Assembly: GCA_003993805.1 (NCBI GenBank)
Contig: RSEF01000013.1
Coordinates: 19,767,715-19,831,714 of the forward strand
Reading direction: 5' to 3'
From: Himantopus leucocephalus
Lineage: Eukaryota > Chordata > Aves > Charadriiformes > Recurvirostridae
DNA: 64,000 nt
Made by a program: the position numbers and the translations under genes. The notes under the pieces are model-generated. The model was not told where the DNA came from, did not search any database, and saw nothing but the letters and a program-made list of their open reading frames with translations. Of the stretch, positions 10,771 through 21,290 are shown in pieces; the stretch's first letter is position 1, and every line of letters starts with the position of its first letter.

Positions 10771-13700
10771 AAAGCAGCTTGCAACAAAAAGCCCAGCAAA
10801 TGCAAGAACCATCTTCATATCATACTCGAACCAGCCAAAAGCTGAACTCCCTCCCAACACGCTTTCATAATCGCTCTTCTTTCTGGGGGCATATCCAGCC
10901 CCCACCGTTCATCTCCGATATTAGGGACTTAGTATTAAGCGCGAGCATTCACAGTCTAAAAGCTAGCAGCTCTCCATCCAGATGTGCTTTTCAAACAGAA
11001 AAAAGGAAAACGTAACCAAATCCACATCTGCTTCCACATTCAGCGTGTTCCCAAACCCCCATTTCTTTTACTGTTGACATTTTACTTTTTAATTACTGTT
11101 GAAGAAAGTCAATTTTTCTCATGGTCCAGCTGATAATCTTCACAGCTTCTTGAGTTTTGCCAAGTTGCAAATGGTTTACATGTTTTCACACTGATTTTTA
11201 AAAAAGTAACTTTCAAAAATTTCTCCTGAAGCAACATCTGTGTTTGCATATATTTTAATTTCTTCCCTGAAGTTTACTTGTTAGTGGCTTTTCCTTCTCC
11301 ACACTTCAGTGATAAAGTCTGAGGCATAAATGAATAAATGCATTTCAGTCAGCACTGTCTTTTTGATTTAAGGAAAGAATTAAACCTGCGTGAATCCTGT
11401 GCCATTCCTCCCTTCAGTCTGTCTTTAACCCGCTCTGGTAGCGCCACTGGCACCCCACAGGCAGTTGGGTTTTTCCAGTCGTTCTTTACGATAGCACCAC
11501 GGGCAATACAAGGTATACTCCAAATACTCCAGTGTAATCACGTTTTCCTGCAAAGGAAACACTAAGAGGCTTTTACGAGTTTTATAATGAGGGACCTGAT
11601 CCTCTCTACCTCCTCTCTACCCCCATCCCCAGTGGCCAAAGCCCCGGTGCTGCCCGCGCTCGGTCCCCTGCGCTCGCTGCACGTGTGCTGGGCAGGCACC
11701 GCTCTGCGCAGAGCCCTCGTCCCCCTGCGCCTCGCTGCTGGCTCGCAGGCTCAGGGCAAGGATTGCAGTTTGACGGGGAAAACCACAGCCTAATGCACAA
11801 ACCCAAAAAGCAGCAGCCCTGCAGCCTCCCTGGTGGGCCACGCGGTTTGGCCCTGCCGTGTGGGGAACCTCAGGGAGCAGCCAAGTCAAAGCCTGCAAAT
11901 ACCTCACCGTCTGCACATCCAAGCCAAAAAGTATTTCATGCAATTTTCAACGTCCATTAGCGGTTATTACCATAAGGGTCTATTTCAACATGACTAATAC
12001 CTTTCCCACTTCTCAATAGCGGCTATAAAGCCGTGTACCTAGGCGCAGAGGGCATCTGTAAGGGCTACGGGGACACCCAAAGGGGTCTCCATGAACACGT
12101 GTAAACTCATGACCTCCCAGAATCGGTTTATAGCCCTCTGCATTAGGAGACCAACGAGCCATTGCCTCCTGCAGACACTCAGCACCTACACTTCACCTGA
12201 GTTCCTGTAGTTCGTAACGTGTCTGCAACACCGGGGTGGGCAGCGTGTGAAGTTGATGTTGATGTCAAGTGGTGGGACAGTCCCCAGAGCACCCCCTCAC
12301 TGCGAGCGGAGCCGCCCCACATGTGGCTGTGCTCGCTGGGCGATGGACGGGGACGCGGCGTGAGGGCAGGATGGGCAGCACCCCACAGCAGCACCCGCTT
12401 CCCACTCTGCCCACGGGTCACACTCAGCGACACCGAGCATTGCTGTTCTCTGCTGGTGCCCCAGCCCCCCCCAGCTGGAGGAGGATGTCCATAACCAATG
12501 ACCCAGGCAGGGTTACCTCCTCTGAGCTACTGCCCTGTACAGCCCCAAAGCTTACAAAGGGCAAAGCAAGAGACTCGGAACGGGGTTCCGAAGATATGCT
12601 TATGGTTCCCCTTGAAAACGCAAAGCTGCAATAAAAGAGACAGCAGCCACCCCCAGCGCTCAGTCCTTGCGCGAGCGCGACGCCAGGAGGGTCAGCAGGG
12701 GTTTGCCAGGCGGCAGCAGCCAAATGCGGCTCAGAGCACCCGGGGCTCGGCTGCAGCTCCTGCTACCCATCACCCGTGCGGCTCTACGCCCGTGATGATG
12801 GATAACGAAATTAAACAGCAATTAGGACTGGGCTAACCTCTAAAGGTTACAGATCCTTAAAGCTATCCAGATATACACAAGCTACACGACGCCTTTTGAT
12901 TTATGAACCCAAGCTCGAAGCATTGGGCTCAGGGCTGAGGTCCCCTTTCAGCAATTACTCAAATAAACTCTCCCAGTGACTCATTCACATTCTTAACAAG
13001 GCCTCCACGTCACTGCATCTTGTGTTTAAAAAAAAAAAAACAGATACATTTTTGGTACCATTTCCAAAGAACAGCAGCAGGGCAGCGTGCGAGGACAGGG
13101 GCAAGCATGAAATCAGGAGTTCACCCTTCTGCCCGTGGACATGTCCAACTTGAGATATGATATGATTGAGATAGAATACAGACACCTCAGATTTCAGCTT
13201 CTTCCATTAAAAAAAAATCTAAGTAAATAGTATTTATATAGATTAGACACCTAATGAGGGTTTTGGAAGACTACTGCCCTGCCTAACTGCTCGAGCTCCC
13301 CCAGACCTCAGTACAGCCGGGCATCGGAGCGGCTCCACCAGCACGTCTGCCATCCCCACCGGCAGCGGGGCCGCAGGATGCTGAGGTGCTCCTGGAAAGC
13401 CGCCCCTGGAGCACTGTATTTCCATCCCTCTGCCTGCAACAGAGATAAAACCTGCTGGCTTTCACCTGCCCTTGGAGGTCATGCTGGATGCTCCTGGTGC
13501 TCCCTTCTGGCCTCTAAATCTACAAGTTTATCTGAGCCTGCGTCTGTGCTGGTTTGAAATGCAGCTCGGCTGTCACAGATCACCCGCTGGAGGGGGAGAT
13601 GCCGCCCGAGCGAGCTGCTGTGCTCCCCCAGTGCCGGCACTGCCGAGACAACGGAGCAGGGACGCGCAGCAACAGCAGCTGCGCCACAGATGTATTGGGA

Positions 13701-14089
13701 GCTAAAAATACAACGCTACAGGAAGAGAGCTTCTGCCAAATAACAGTAAACACAAAAATGCCGACAACTTTTTCATCAGACAAGGAAAAGGCTCTCTAGC
13801 GCTGTGCTAATGAAGGCCCCCGAGGTGTTCAGGCAGCCGCGGCGCAGTTCCTCTCCCCTGCACAGGCAAAGCGAGGGGCAGTGACCGGCCCCGGCATCGC
13901 TGCCACAACACGCCGTGCTCCTGTCCCCGTCTGCGGTGACAGCCCCCGCAGAGCTGCTGAACACCCTGCTGGTGGGAAACCGAGGCACCGAGTGCGACAT
14001 GACCTGTCCGAGGCCGTTCCACAGAGCCCGGGGGTAACACAGCGACATTCGGAAGAGAGCAGCACATCCAAGGTCTGTAGGATTCTGCC
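10771..14089. other. Mixed DNA with GC-rich patches, no gene
   Basis: GC- and CpG-rich patches at about 11620-11760, 12210-12500, 12660-12790, 13280-13400, 13560-13690 and 13810-14050 alternate with AT-rich DNA (for example 11080-11340). Open frames of 60 to 120 codons cluster in the GC-rich patches on several frames at once, which indicates composition, not coding. There is a poly-A run near 13027-13039. Confidence 0.55.
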
Positions 14090-15320
14090 TAATTAAGGAG
14101 TCCACAACTGAACTGAAGTGTTTCGATTCATTTGAATCTAAATTTGTTTCCTTGAGGAAACATAACGCAATTCTAACTTTATTTGGTTTGAAAAGGTTGA
14201 ATTGTTATGCTTAATAGGACTTTATTTGTCAGGTTTCAAAAGTCATACTTCTTTTCTTCTAAAACTAAGAATTTTATTGGGACATATTTCATGTTCAAAA
14301 TATTATCTACATATTTCTCAAAGCATTTTTTTTTAGTCAGTTGCTTGTAACTGGCAACCCAAAGGATTAATCACCAGGTCGAATCAATTAGTAGGATCTT
14401 TAGTACATGGGATTGCACGGATCACTCAGCCTCAAGTTCAAGAAAAATTCCTGAGGCTCTTCACTGAAATATATCCCAATTACCCATCACCACTAATTAC
14501 TTTTCAATGCATTTAGGATAGCAGTCATGAATCACAGTCTCATCTGCTCATTTCCAGAGCTTCGTGCACTACCAGGGGCTCTCAGGAACATCTTCAGGGA
14601 GCGCTGAGATGCAACAGCTTCCCCAGAAAGCTCTCTAATGGATCTGGGAAACAAGAGCCTTACAAAAACATGCTCCTAAATGGATCTAAAAATAAATTTG
14701 TTCTGGTATCTAAACAACTCTTTAAAATAGAAATATAAATGTTTAAAAGAAACAAACCTCAGACAACAAAGCTTTCCTCAGTCCAACAGCTTTAAAGAAA
14801 ACACCCGTCTCCACAGAGCCCCACCAGGGGCTGCAGGAGCCCTCCCCCAGCGCCCGTGGCCCCTTTATACCCCTCCTGGGGGCGAGGGGCTCTCTCCTGC
14901 CCTCCTCCGGTCCCTCCTAATGCCAGGTGGCTTCAATGGACTGATTCGTTAGTCAATTAAGCTAATTAGGGGTGGGCTTATGTTGAGTAATTCAGAAGCA
15001 TTTGTAAGACCATTTCAACATTGCGGGCCAAATCCTGTTAGAGTGGCAACCCTGCAAAAACATTTGATTTCACATTGAAAGTGATTGATGAGCAGTATTC
15101 AAAATTACCACTCAAAATTCCCCCAGATTCAGACAAGCAATATTACAGTTGCCTTTTCTACAGAATTTAACTTCAAGCTACCAACAATTTGTTTCTTCTG
15201 TGGAAGTATTTGCCACCAGCAACTGTCCGGGGCCAACAGCAGTGTCACAAAGTGTATTTGTTTTCATTTAAGTGAGCTCCAATTGGGATGGGTGAGTGTG
15301 GGCAGTAATTGGGTACGCAC
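14090..15320. promoter_or_regulatory. AT-rich, conserved-element-like region with a homeodomain-site cluster
   Basis: Largely AT-rich, with a short GC-rich interruption at 14810-14930. Right after it, 14941-14998 packs TCAATTAA, CTAATTAG and GTAATTC cores into under 60 bp. That density is typical of homeodomain-bound elements, but conservation has not been tested. Confidence 0.3.
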
Positions 15321-16885
15321 ACTGAAATAACGAGGCGCTGGGGTGTAAACGAGCCGGGGCACTCCCTCTCCAGCCACACAAAGTTGTTAGCAGGGGACAT
15401 CCAATGACTATGGTCTTTCTTGCCGTTAGTATGAAGGCCGAGAAGAGTGTCCCGGCTCCGGCGGGATGGCACGGGGGTCCGGCAGAGCAAGAAACACAAA
15501 ATCAGCACAATCACCATATGTATACAAAATCATCACACAGCACACGGGAGTGAAAAACTGCTGGTACAGGTTCGAACCACCCCGAGCAAAGGGCGTTTGG
15601 GCTACCTGTGCTCTCTCACCGTGCCCCTGCGGCAGCCCACCGTCCCACCGCCCCCTGCCGGGGCCAGCTGCCCCGGGGCTCCTGGCGAGAGCCCGGCTAA
15701 CGCCGCTCTGGCCATGCCGACGTGCTTGGCCTTACGGAGGTGCCCCAGTGTCCTTCCAGACTTCTGCCGCACTGGGGAGCTTTGAGTGGAAATGCTGTTG
15801 TTGCTCCTCTGGCTCTGCTGGGGTTAGCAAACCTCTAAGGTGCGGTTTGGTGACGGTGACAGCTCAGTGCAGGATTTCAGCATCAACATTTCAGGTTTGC
15901 AGATGTATTGTGGCAAATAGATAGGAGTTGGTGACCAGGGTCCTTCTGCAGATGTATATTCTGTGCCTTCGTTCCTCTTCCAGAAGTGACGTACATCTCT
16001 AGTTAGTGACAAAGTACAATGATAAGTCTACTGAGATTATAAAACACATATATTAAGATTATGAGACATTTAAACACTGTATAAGGGTAAATTGCACATT
16101 TGAGTGGGACTGAAAGTGTAGGATGGGGTCTCCCACCACCTTCTACACTCACTCCAGGCAAGTGTTTTATGAGCATTCAAGAAAAACTAATGCTCAAACT
16201 TTTTTTTTCCCTTTTTTTTCCTGATTTACCTTCCCTCTTTTATTGAAAATAAAGCTTGCAATCAGCCTGGCCCTGTCAGGGCCCTGCGAGCGGAGCAGCT
16301 GGCCTGGAGAAGGGCCAAGCTGAGCCCCTCGCTGCGGTCCCTGCCCGGCGCGCTGGGACAGCCACCAGCACAGCCCGGGGGAGCGCGGCACCCCCCGCCG
16401 CGGCCAGCCCTGTGCTCCTGCCCGGGCTGCGCACTGCGGCACTCCGGTAGCCCACGGGGCTGCAAACTCGAAATGCTGAAACTTGGGTGGAACCTGCTCC
16501 CCTGGAAACCGTGAGTGCTTCCAGATGAAGCTGCCGTCAGAGCAGAGAGCCAGCTCCCCGCTGCCCTCGCTGCTGGGGCGGAGAGGAGGGGATGGAGATG
16601 AAGGGCATGGATGCCGGCGGGGGGGGGGTTGCATTCGCTCTGCTCTGCGGTGCCGTGTTTTACGGCACTTTGTTTATTGCACAGATGGCATTTCAGGGGA
16701 GGCCAGGCAGAAGAGACATCCCCCAGGGATGCAGGGGCTGTGCGTCTGGACCAGGCTACCTCAGCTGGAGGCCAGTGGCCAGAGAAGCCCACGGGGTGGT
16801 CACGAGTGGTCTCCATGTAGGGGGGGGTCATTTGCTGCCTGTGATGTCCAAGCTCCAGAAGTTCCCTGTTGAGATGTGGGGAGCT
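15321..16885. other. Mixed DNA, GC-rich patches, no gene
   Basis: CpG-rich patches lie at 15440-15780 and 16265-16620. The stretch 16010-16260 is AT-rich and includes poly-T runs at 16200-16220. A minus-strand frame of 227 codons (16262-16945) begins at GTG and runs through the neighbouring CR1, so it was rejected. A G-run lies at 16619-16628. Confidence 0.55.
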
Positions 16886-17041
16886 GATGGAGAGTCTCCC
16901 CCTCTGGAGCCATTCCCAACCCGCCTGGACGCCGTCCTGTGCCACTGCTGGAGGTGACCCTGCTCTGGCAGGGGGGTGGACGAGATGATCTCCAGAGTCC
17001 CTTCCAACCCTGACTGTTCTGTGATTCTGTGATTCTGTGAC
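16886..17041 (+). mobile_element. CR1 LINE, 3' end fragment
   Basis: This is the 3' end of a CR1 retrotransposon: a 'ctggagccattc' block, then 'gaccctgctctggcag', 'gatgatctccagag' and 'cccttccaaccct', ending with ATTCTGTG tandem units at 17017-17040. CR1 copies are almost always 5'-truncated, as here. No coding capacity remains. The left edge is approximate, and weaker similarity may extend further left. Confidence 0.92.
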
Positions 17042-17559
17042 TAAACTGTCTTTATCTCAACCCACGAGTTCTTTTCTCACTTTCCCGATTCTCTTTGCCA
17101 TCGCAGCTGGGGGCAGCGAGCGGCTGCGTGGTCCCAGCTGCCGGCTGGGGTTAAGCCCCGGCAATCCAGCGGTTGTGTCCAAAGCCCAAAGCTGCAGTGC
17201 AGAACAACAGCAACGAGACTGCCCTCTTGAAACAAACGTCCCTTTTTTTCCTTTACAGCATGTTTACTAAAGGAAAGCCTGCCCATCATCTTTGCCCCAA
17301 AATGGAATTCTTACTAATGATGAGTTATACGTGCATAAAAAATGAAAAAAGAGGAAAAAATATAGGAAATATCCATAGCAAGAGGTTGAGGTGCCTCCTC
17401 TGGGGTCAGGCTCCTGTTAGGGTTCTTACCCACTGCCACACTCAGAGGATTCGGATCGCAGATCTGTTAGTTTCACACTGTTAGTTTCCACTATAGGTAG
17501 CTCTAATCTGAAACGATCTCCGTAAGCAAGCAGTGCGCTCGGGCTTCTGGAACGACTGT
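17042..17559. other. No gene seen
   Basis: Unremarkable mixed-composition DNA. Two frames of about 70 to 100 codons overlap on opposite strands without recognisable domains. Confidence 0.6.
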
Positions 17560-17890
17560 GCCGCTGCCGAGTAAAGCAGAACAGCTTGTAATTTTCCATG
17601 TATGTACTTTGATTTCAAAATCCGACATAGCAGATAAGCATTAGTTGAAATAATTGTAGAAACTGCTTCTACTAAAGCATCTTTAATACAAATGAGGTAT
17701 CATTAGCAGCAAGACACTTATTTTATTACAATTGTTTAAGACTTAGCGGTGATTATTGTTGGCAGACATACCCAAGTAAAAATCCTTTGACATTATTTTT
17801 GTTAAGACATTTAAATTATTGTACTAATAGAATAATTAAAGGAAAAGAGAGACAAAAATAAACAGAAAGCAAAGCTCAGAGAACCAAAGA
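17560..17890. promoter_or_regulatory. AT-rich block abutting a CpG island
   Basis: Non-repetitive, AT-rich DNA with ATTA/TTAAT cores and TTTAATAC-type sites. It directly borders the CpG island at 17910-18330. The close pairing is suggestive of a regulatory element beside a promoter-like island, but this is inference. Confidence 0.3.
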
Positions 17891-17909
17891 GAACAAATCA
17901 TGTCACCGC

Positions 17910-18330
17910 TCCCATATGCCGCACACGCCTGTGGTGGCGGCACGCTGCCCGGGGAGGGCGGGTGGCAGTGCCGGACCCCCGCAGGGCAGCAGGAGCCGGT
18001 CCCGGGGGTCCCGGAGGTCCCGGAGCTGCTCCCCACGGTCCTGCCGCGGGGACGGGGAGCCCTGGCCACAGACCAAGGCTCGGCGGAGGCGTCTGGAGGG
18101 AGGTGGGAACAGGCGCACCGAGCAAGGACGGCGGCGTGCAAGAGCCGGGCGAGGGCAGGAGGAGCTGAGTGGGGCGAGCGCGTGGGGGCGGCAGGAGCCG
18201 GCAGCGGTGCGGACGGGCTGGGCCAGGGGGGCGGGTGGGCGGCAGTGACACGGCGCGAGGAGATGGTGTCACAGCTTGGAGGGTTAGAAACAGCTGAGAG
18301 GGGAGCAGCCATGTCTCGGGTGGCCTAGGT
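17910..18330. promoter_or_regulatory. CpG island
   Basis: By hand count there are about 40 CpG dinucleotides in about 350 bp (17910-18262) at roughly 70% GC, so the observed/expected CpG ratio is near 0.9. That meets ordinary CpG-island criteria. The island contains short internal repeats (GGTCCCGGA-type) near 18005-18030. The open frames that cross it on both strands, up to 194 codons, are rich in proline, alanine and arginine and overlap each other, so I read them as composition effects. It could be a promoter of an unseen transcript, an orphan island, or a recombination-driven GC spike. Confidence 0.7.
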
Positions 18331-19160
18331 GACGCGCTAGCTGAGGTAATTTGTTGTTTACATGTAACTTCCACAAATTTCATTTTTGAGTGAGAGAGTA
18401 AAAGCAGCAGAACGTGGGCAGATGCCGCGTGAACTTCTGCTGCCTTTGCTGCGGCCGTGCCGCGCTCCGCGAGAAAAAGCATCTCTAGATATCCAAAGGC
18501 AGACTGCTAAGAATTTAAAGGTGAATTACAAAGCCAGAAAAAAAGTAAAGGGGAAAAATAAGAAAAGAGTACATAGCTTCAGTCCCCTCTCTAATCTACT
18601 GGAAAAACAATCAGGCAGGTTTCAGTACAAGATTCTCTTCTGAACATGGAAATCAGGACACCTGCAGGCAAGGCGTTTGCGAGTGAAGCCCACCTCGCTC
18701 CCCCCAGTGCTGCCCTGATTGCAGCGAAGGAGAGCGAAGCGTCTCCTGGTGCTCCAGCGAATGTGGGGGAGATGCTGCCGGTCTGATTGCCGAATGAGGT
18801 GGTCCTCATGTTGCCTCTTGCAGCCTGTGCCTCTGACTCGCCGCTGTCACAGCACGGGCTGCACCAACCTGCTCTGCCATGTGAAGTCCCAGAGTTAGTG
18901 TCTGCTCCCGAATTCGGCCTTCCAGGGCTAGCGGGGAGCCACAGGGCAGCAGAAAACTGAGCCCGTGGAAATGGATTCTGCAATGCCAACGCTTTATGTG
19001 CCGTTTAGATGCTGTTTCTAAGCAAGCTGTCAGCAAGAAAGAGTTCAAAATGCAACACATCACCTAAAAAACAACAAAAAAAGATTAATTCTGAGTAACA
19101 GTGCCAGGAAATAGGAAAAAAACAGGCACCAGCATCCAGTTCTCTCTATGCACAACATCT
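18331..19160. other. No gene seen
   Basis: Mixed DNA falling from the CpG island into AT-rich sequence, with a modest GC patch near 18660-18960. No repeat or convincing frame was recognised. Confidence 0.6.
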
Positions 19161-19600
19161 GAAAGAAAAATCTTTATGAATGGGTTCCTTAAAGGCAGAA
19201 GTAAAAAATTCACATAAAATTCAATTAAAATAATTTAGGCTAATCTGCTGTTAAACAATTAAGACTTCACTAAATCAGGGGTAGAATTTACATAAAAATT
19301 AAACTAACCCATGTGCAATATTGAGCCATTTCAGAATTACCAGTAATTTAATTGAATCTGTTTAAATGGTTTGTTATCAGTATGATTGTTGCGGATTTCT
19401 TCAACGTCAGGAAGGTAATCAGAGTAAGCACCAGACATGCACACCCCACACAAATCTATTATGCCATAAAACTGAACTTAATGAATAGACATTTTCATAT
19501 TTTTGTTTTATTTGAAGTTGCGTTATTTGCATGTTAATATAAACATGTGCAGCTAATTTCAGAAAGCAACTGGCATGCATAATTCTGCACAATTTAGGGA
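19161..19600. promoter_or_regulatory. AT-rich, conserved-element-like block with octamer
   Basis: Non-repetitive AT-rich DNA with many homeodomain-type cores and a perfect ATTTGCAT octamer at 19525-19532 that runs straight into GTTAAT. This composite POU/homeodomain arrangement is common in developmental enhancers. No sign of coding. Confidence 0.35.
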
Positions 19601-19972
19601 GCCCGTGCCGTGCAGCCACGATGACTCTCGCAGCGTTTGCGCCGGGTGGCTCGCTGGGTTTGAAGCCAACACACGTCCCACCGAAGGAGGGCAGAGCATC
19701 CGTCCCCATGACAGTGGTGGAACCCCAGCAGAAACACTGGCCCTCGCGCGTTCTGCCGCCGTTCACCCGGGTGCTGTAGTAAAGTTGACATAAACTAGGA
19801 AAATGAAATGTGAACTGTAAAATGTAATTGAAACAACCAAGGAATCGCGCTGCTGCTCAAGTCCCCCGTACTGCCCCAATCCTATTTAATTATTTACCTG
19901 ATATTAAAATAGAGAAACAGTAACTAGACACGATTTATCTACGATTCAATTAAGGAACTACCCAGCAGGCAG
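19601..19972. other. No gene seen
   Basis: Short mixed segment with a CpG-bearing patch (19605-19770), then AT-rich DNA up to the LTR. Confidence 0.55.
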
Positions 19973-20285
19973 TGTAGCGTTGTTGATAAACGGGGGATTC
20001 CTGCCAAGAGAGTGATGAGCTGTGGGCCTGGTCAGCAAACCGAGGAAACCCCCTGCAACTGCCCGGATCAGAGGAGAAATAGATAAAAGGTAATTCCAGT
20101 GGCGGGAGATTGCGACCACCGACTCATTGACCACCTGCCCAAACGATATCACCTACTCAAAAGAGAGCAATGGAAGAAGAAGACAGAGTCTGCGCACTAA
20201 TTTACATGGGAAGCGAAGAAATCTTGACCAATCATTAAAGAGAATAACAATGAGTATGTATTAATTTTTGAATATGTAATCAATG

Positions 20286-20293
20286 TATAAAAG
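20286..20293 (+). promoter_or_regulatory. LTR TATA box
   Basis: TATAAAAG, intact, with a CCAAT motif about 55 bp upstream. It would place an LTR transcription start near 20315. Confidence 0.6.
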
Positions 20294-20360
20294 TGGAGAT
20301 TTTTGGAACTAAGGTGTGCTCCCGTTTTGGGACAAGCACCCCATTTCTGCACATGAATGG

Positions 20361-20366
20361 AATAAA
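20361..20366 (+). terminator. LTR polyadenylation signal
   Basis: AATAAA lies 75 bp after the TATA box inside the LTR, at the position expected for the R region signal. Confidence 0.6.
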
Positions 20367-20433
20367 CTTGGAAATACCTCTGCTCTGGGTGTTATTGGCT
20401 TGCACACCGGGAACAGAACCCAGATTTGGGACA

Positions 20434-21079
20434 AGACGAGCGCCAAAGGCCAGGCCAGCCCGCAGCCTACACACCCCCCCTCCCCGTGAGCGCTCCGGCA
20501 CCGACCACAGCCTGGCCTAAGGAAGTCCTCAGCACCTATGGATGAGGGAGGAGAGCGCTCCCCTCCGCCATGAAGAAATCTGAGAAATTTGTTGTGTCTA
20601 AACCAAATTTTTTATTTTCAGTGGTGCAACCAATTCAAGGAAAAAGTTATCTGCGTGGTGCTGAATGCAAATTTGTAATAACCCTTTGGACAGGTCTCTG
20701 CTAGTTGCCTCCTTGGCTCGGCTGTGGAGACTTCATACTTTCCACTGTGGAAGTCATCAGCATTCAGCAAAACGGAGTCTCCGTTAAGTATGTGCATTTT
20801 CTCTGCCAAATGAACCTACTTGTTGCCTATCTCTGCCTGTATGCAAGCACTTATTTCTCATTTTAACTCAATTTTAAATACAGAATGTTTATTCTTTTCC
20901 ATTATTTTCTGCCTTTGGAAGCCACGGCTGCTCCCCAAGGCGAGGCCGGTGAAGCCAGCCGTTACAGCCGCCTCTGTGTGCTCCGAGCCCTCCGTGCCGC
21001 TGGGGCAGCAAAGGGGACGCCGGCGGACGGGGGCAACCTGCGCAGGTCGGCTGCTGGGCCGAGGGACGGGGCAAGCGGG
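20434..21079. other. No gene seen
   Basis: Mixed sequence after the LTR; becomes CpG-rich from about 20930. No retroviral internal sequence is recognisable in it. Confidence 0.55.
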
Positions 21080-21290
21080 AGGTGGCGGGGAGGCGAGCGG
21101 TGGCTCAGGCTGGATGGGCTGACTGCTGGCCTCACCGCCCCATCGAAGCCACGGCACATGAAAGAATAACTGAGCATGCGCTTANAGGTGGCGGGGAGGC
21201 GAGCGGTGGCTCAGGCTGGATGGGCTGACCGCTGGCCTCACCGCCCTGTCAAAGCCACGGCACATGAAAGAATAATTGAGCATGCGCTTA
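21080..21290 (+). repeat. 106-bp tandem duplication with an N at the junction
   Basis: Copy one is 21080-21184, an N sits at 21185, and copy two is 21186-21290. The copies are colinear over 105 bp and differ at five positions, all transitions. It may be a genuine diverged tandem duplication or an artefact in which two haplotype or read ends were joined at the N. Confidence 0.9.

Larger units (their letters stand above)
19973..20433 (+). mobile_element. Probable solo LTR of an avian endogenous retrovirus
   Basis: About 460 bp with the ordered signals of an LTR: CCAAT at 20228-20232, TATAAAAG at 20286-20293 and AATAAA at 20361-20366, followed by a U5-like segment ending near a terminal CA. The 75-bp TATA-to-polyadenylation spacing implies a short R region. 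The overall sequence resembles LTRs I know from avian ERVs, but the exact family is uncertain. No primer-binding site, gag or pol sequence follows, so it is most likely a solo LTR. Both ends are approximate, and I could not find a matching target-site duplication. Confidence 0.68.

Noticed and set aside
14821..14834. CTCF-like core CCACCAGGGGCTGC
   Set aside because: Two mismatches in the most constrained part of the motif; too weak to call without binding data.
15565..15590. Possible tRNA T-arm (GGTTCGAACC)
   Set aside because: The bases on either side of the loop do not pair and no D-arm or acceptor stem is present.
16262..16945. 227-codon minus-strand frame
   Set aside because: Starts at GTG and runs antisense through a CR1 3' end; no domain recognisable.
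17898..18482. 194-codon minus-strand frame and others across the CpG island
   Set aside because: Proline/alanine-rich, overlapped by several equally open frames on both strands, explained by high GC and few stop codons.
20434..20600. Retroviral internal region after the LTR
   Set aside because: No primer-binding site or gag-like frame follows the LTR end, so a solo LTR is more likely than a provirus.
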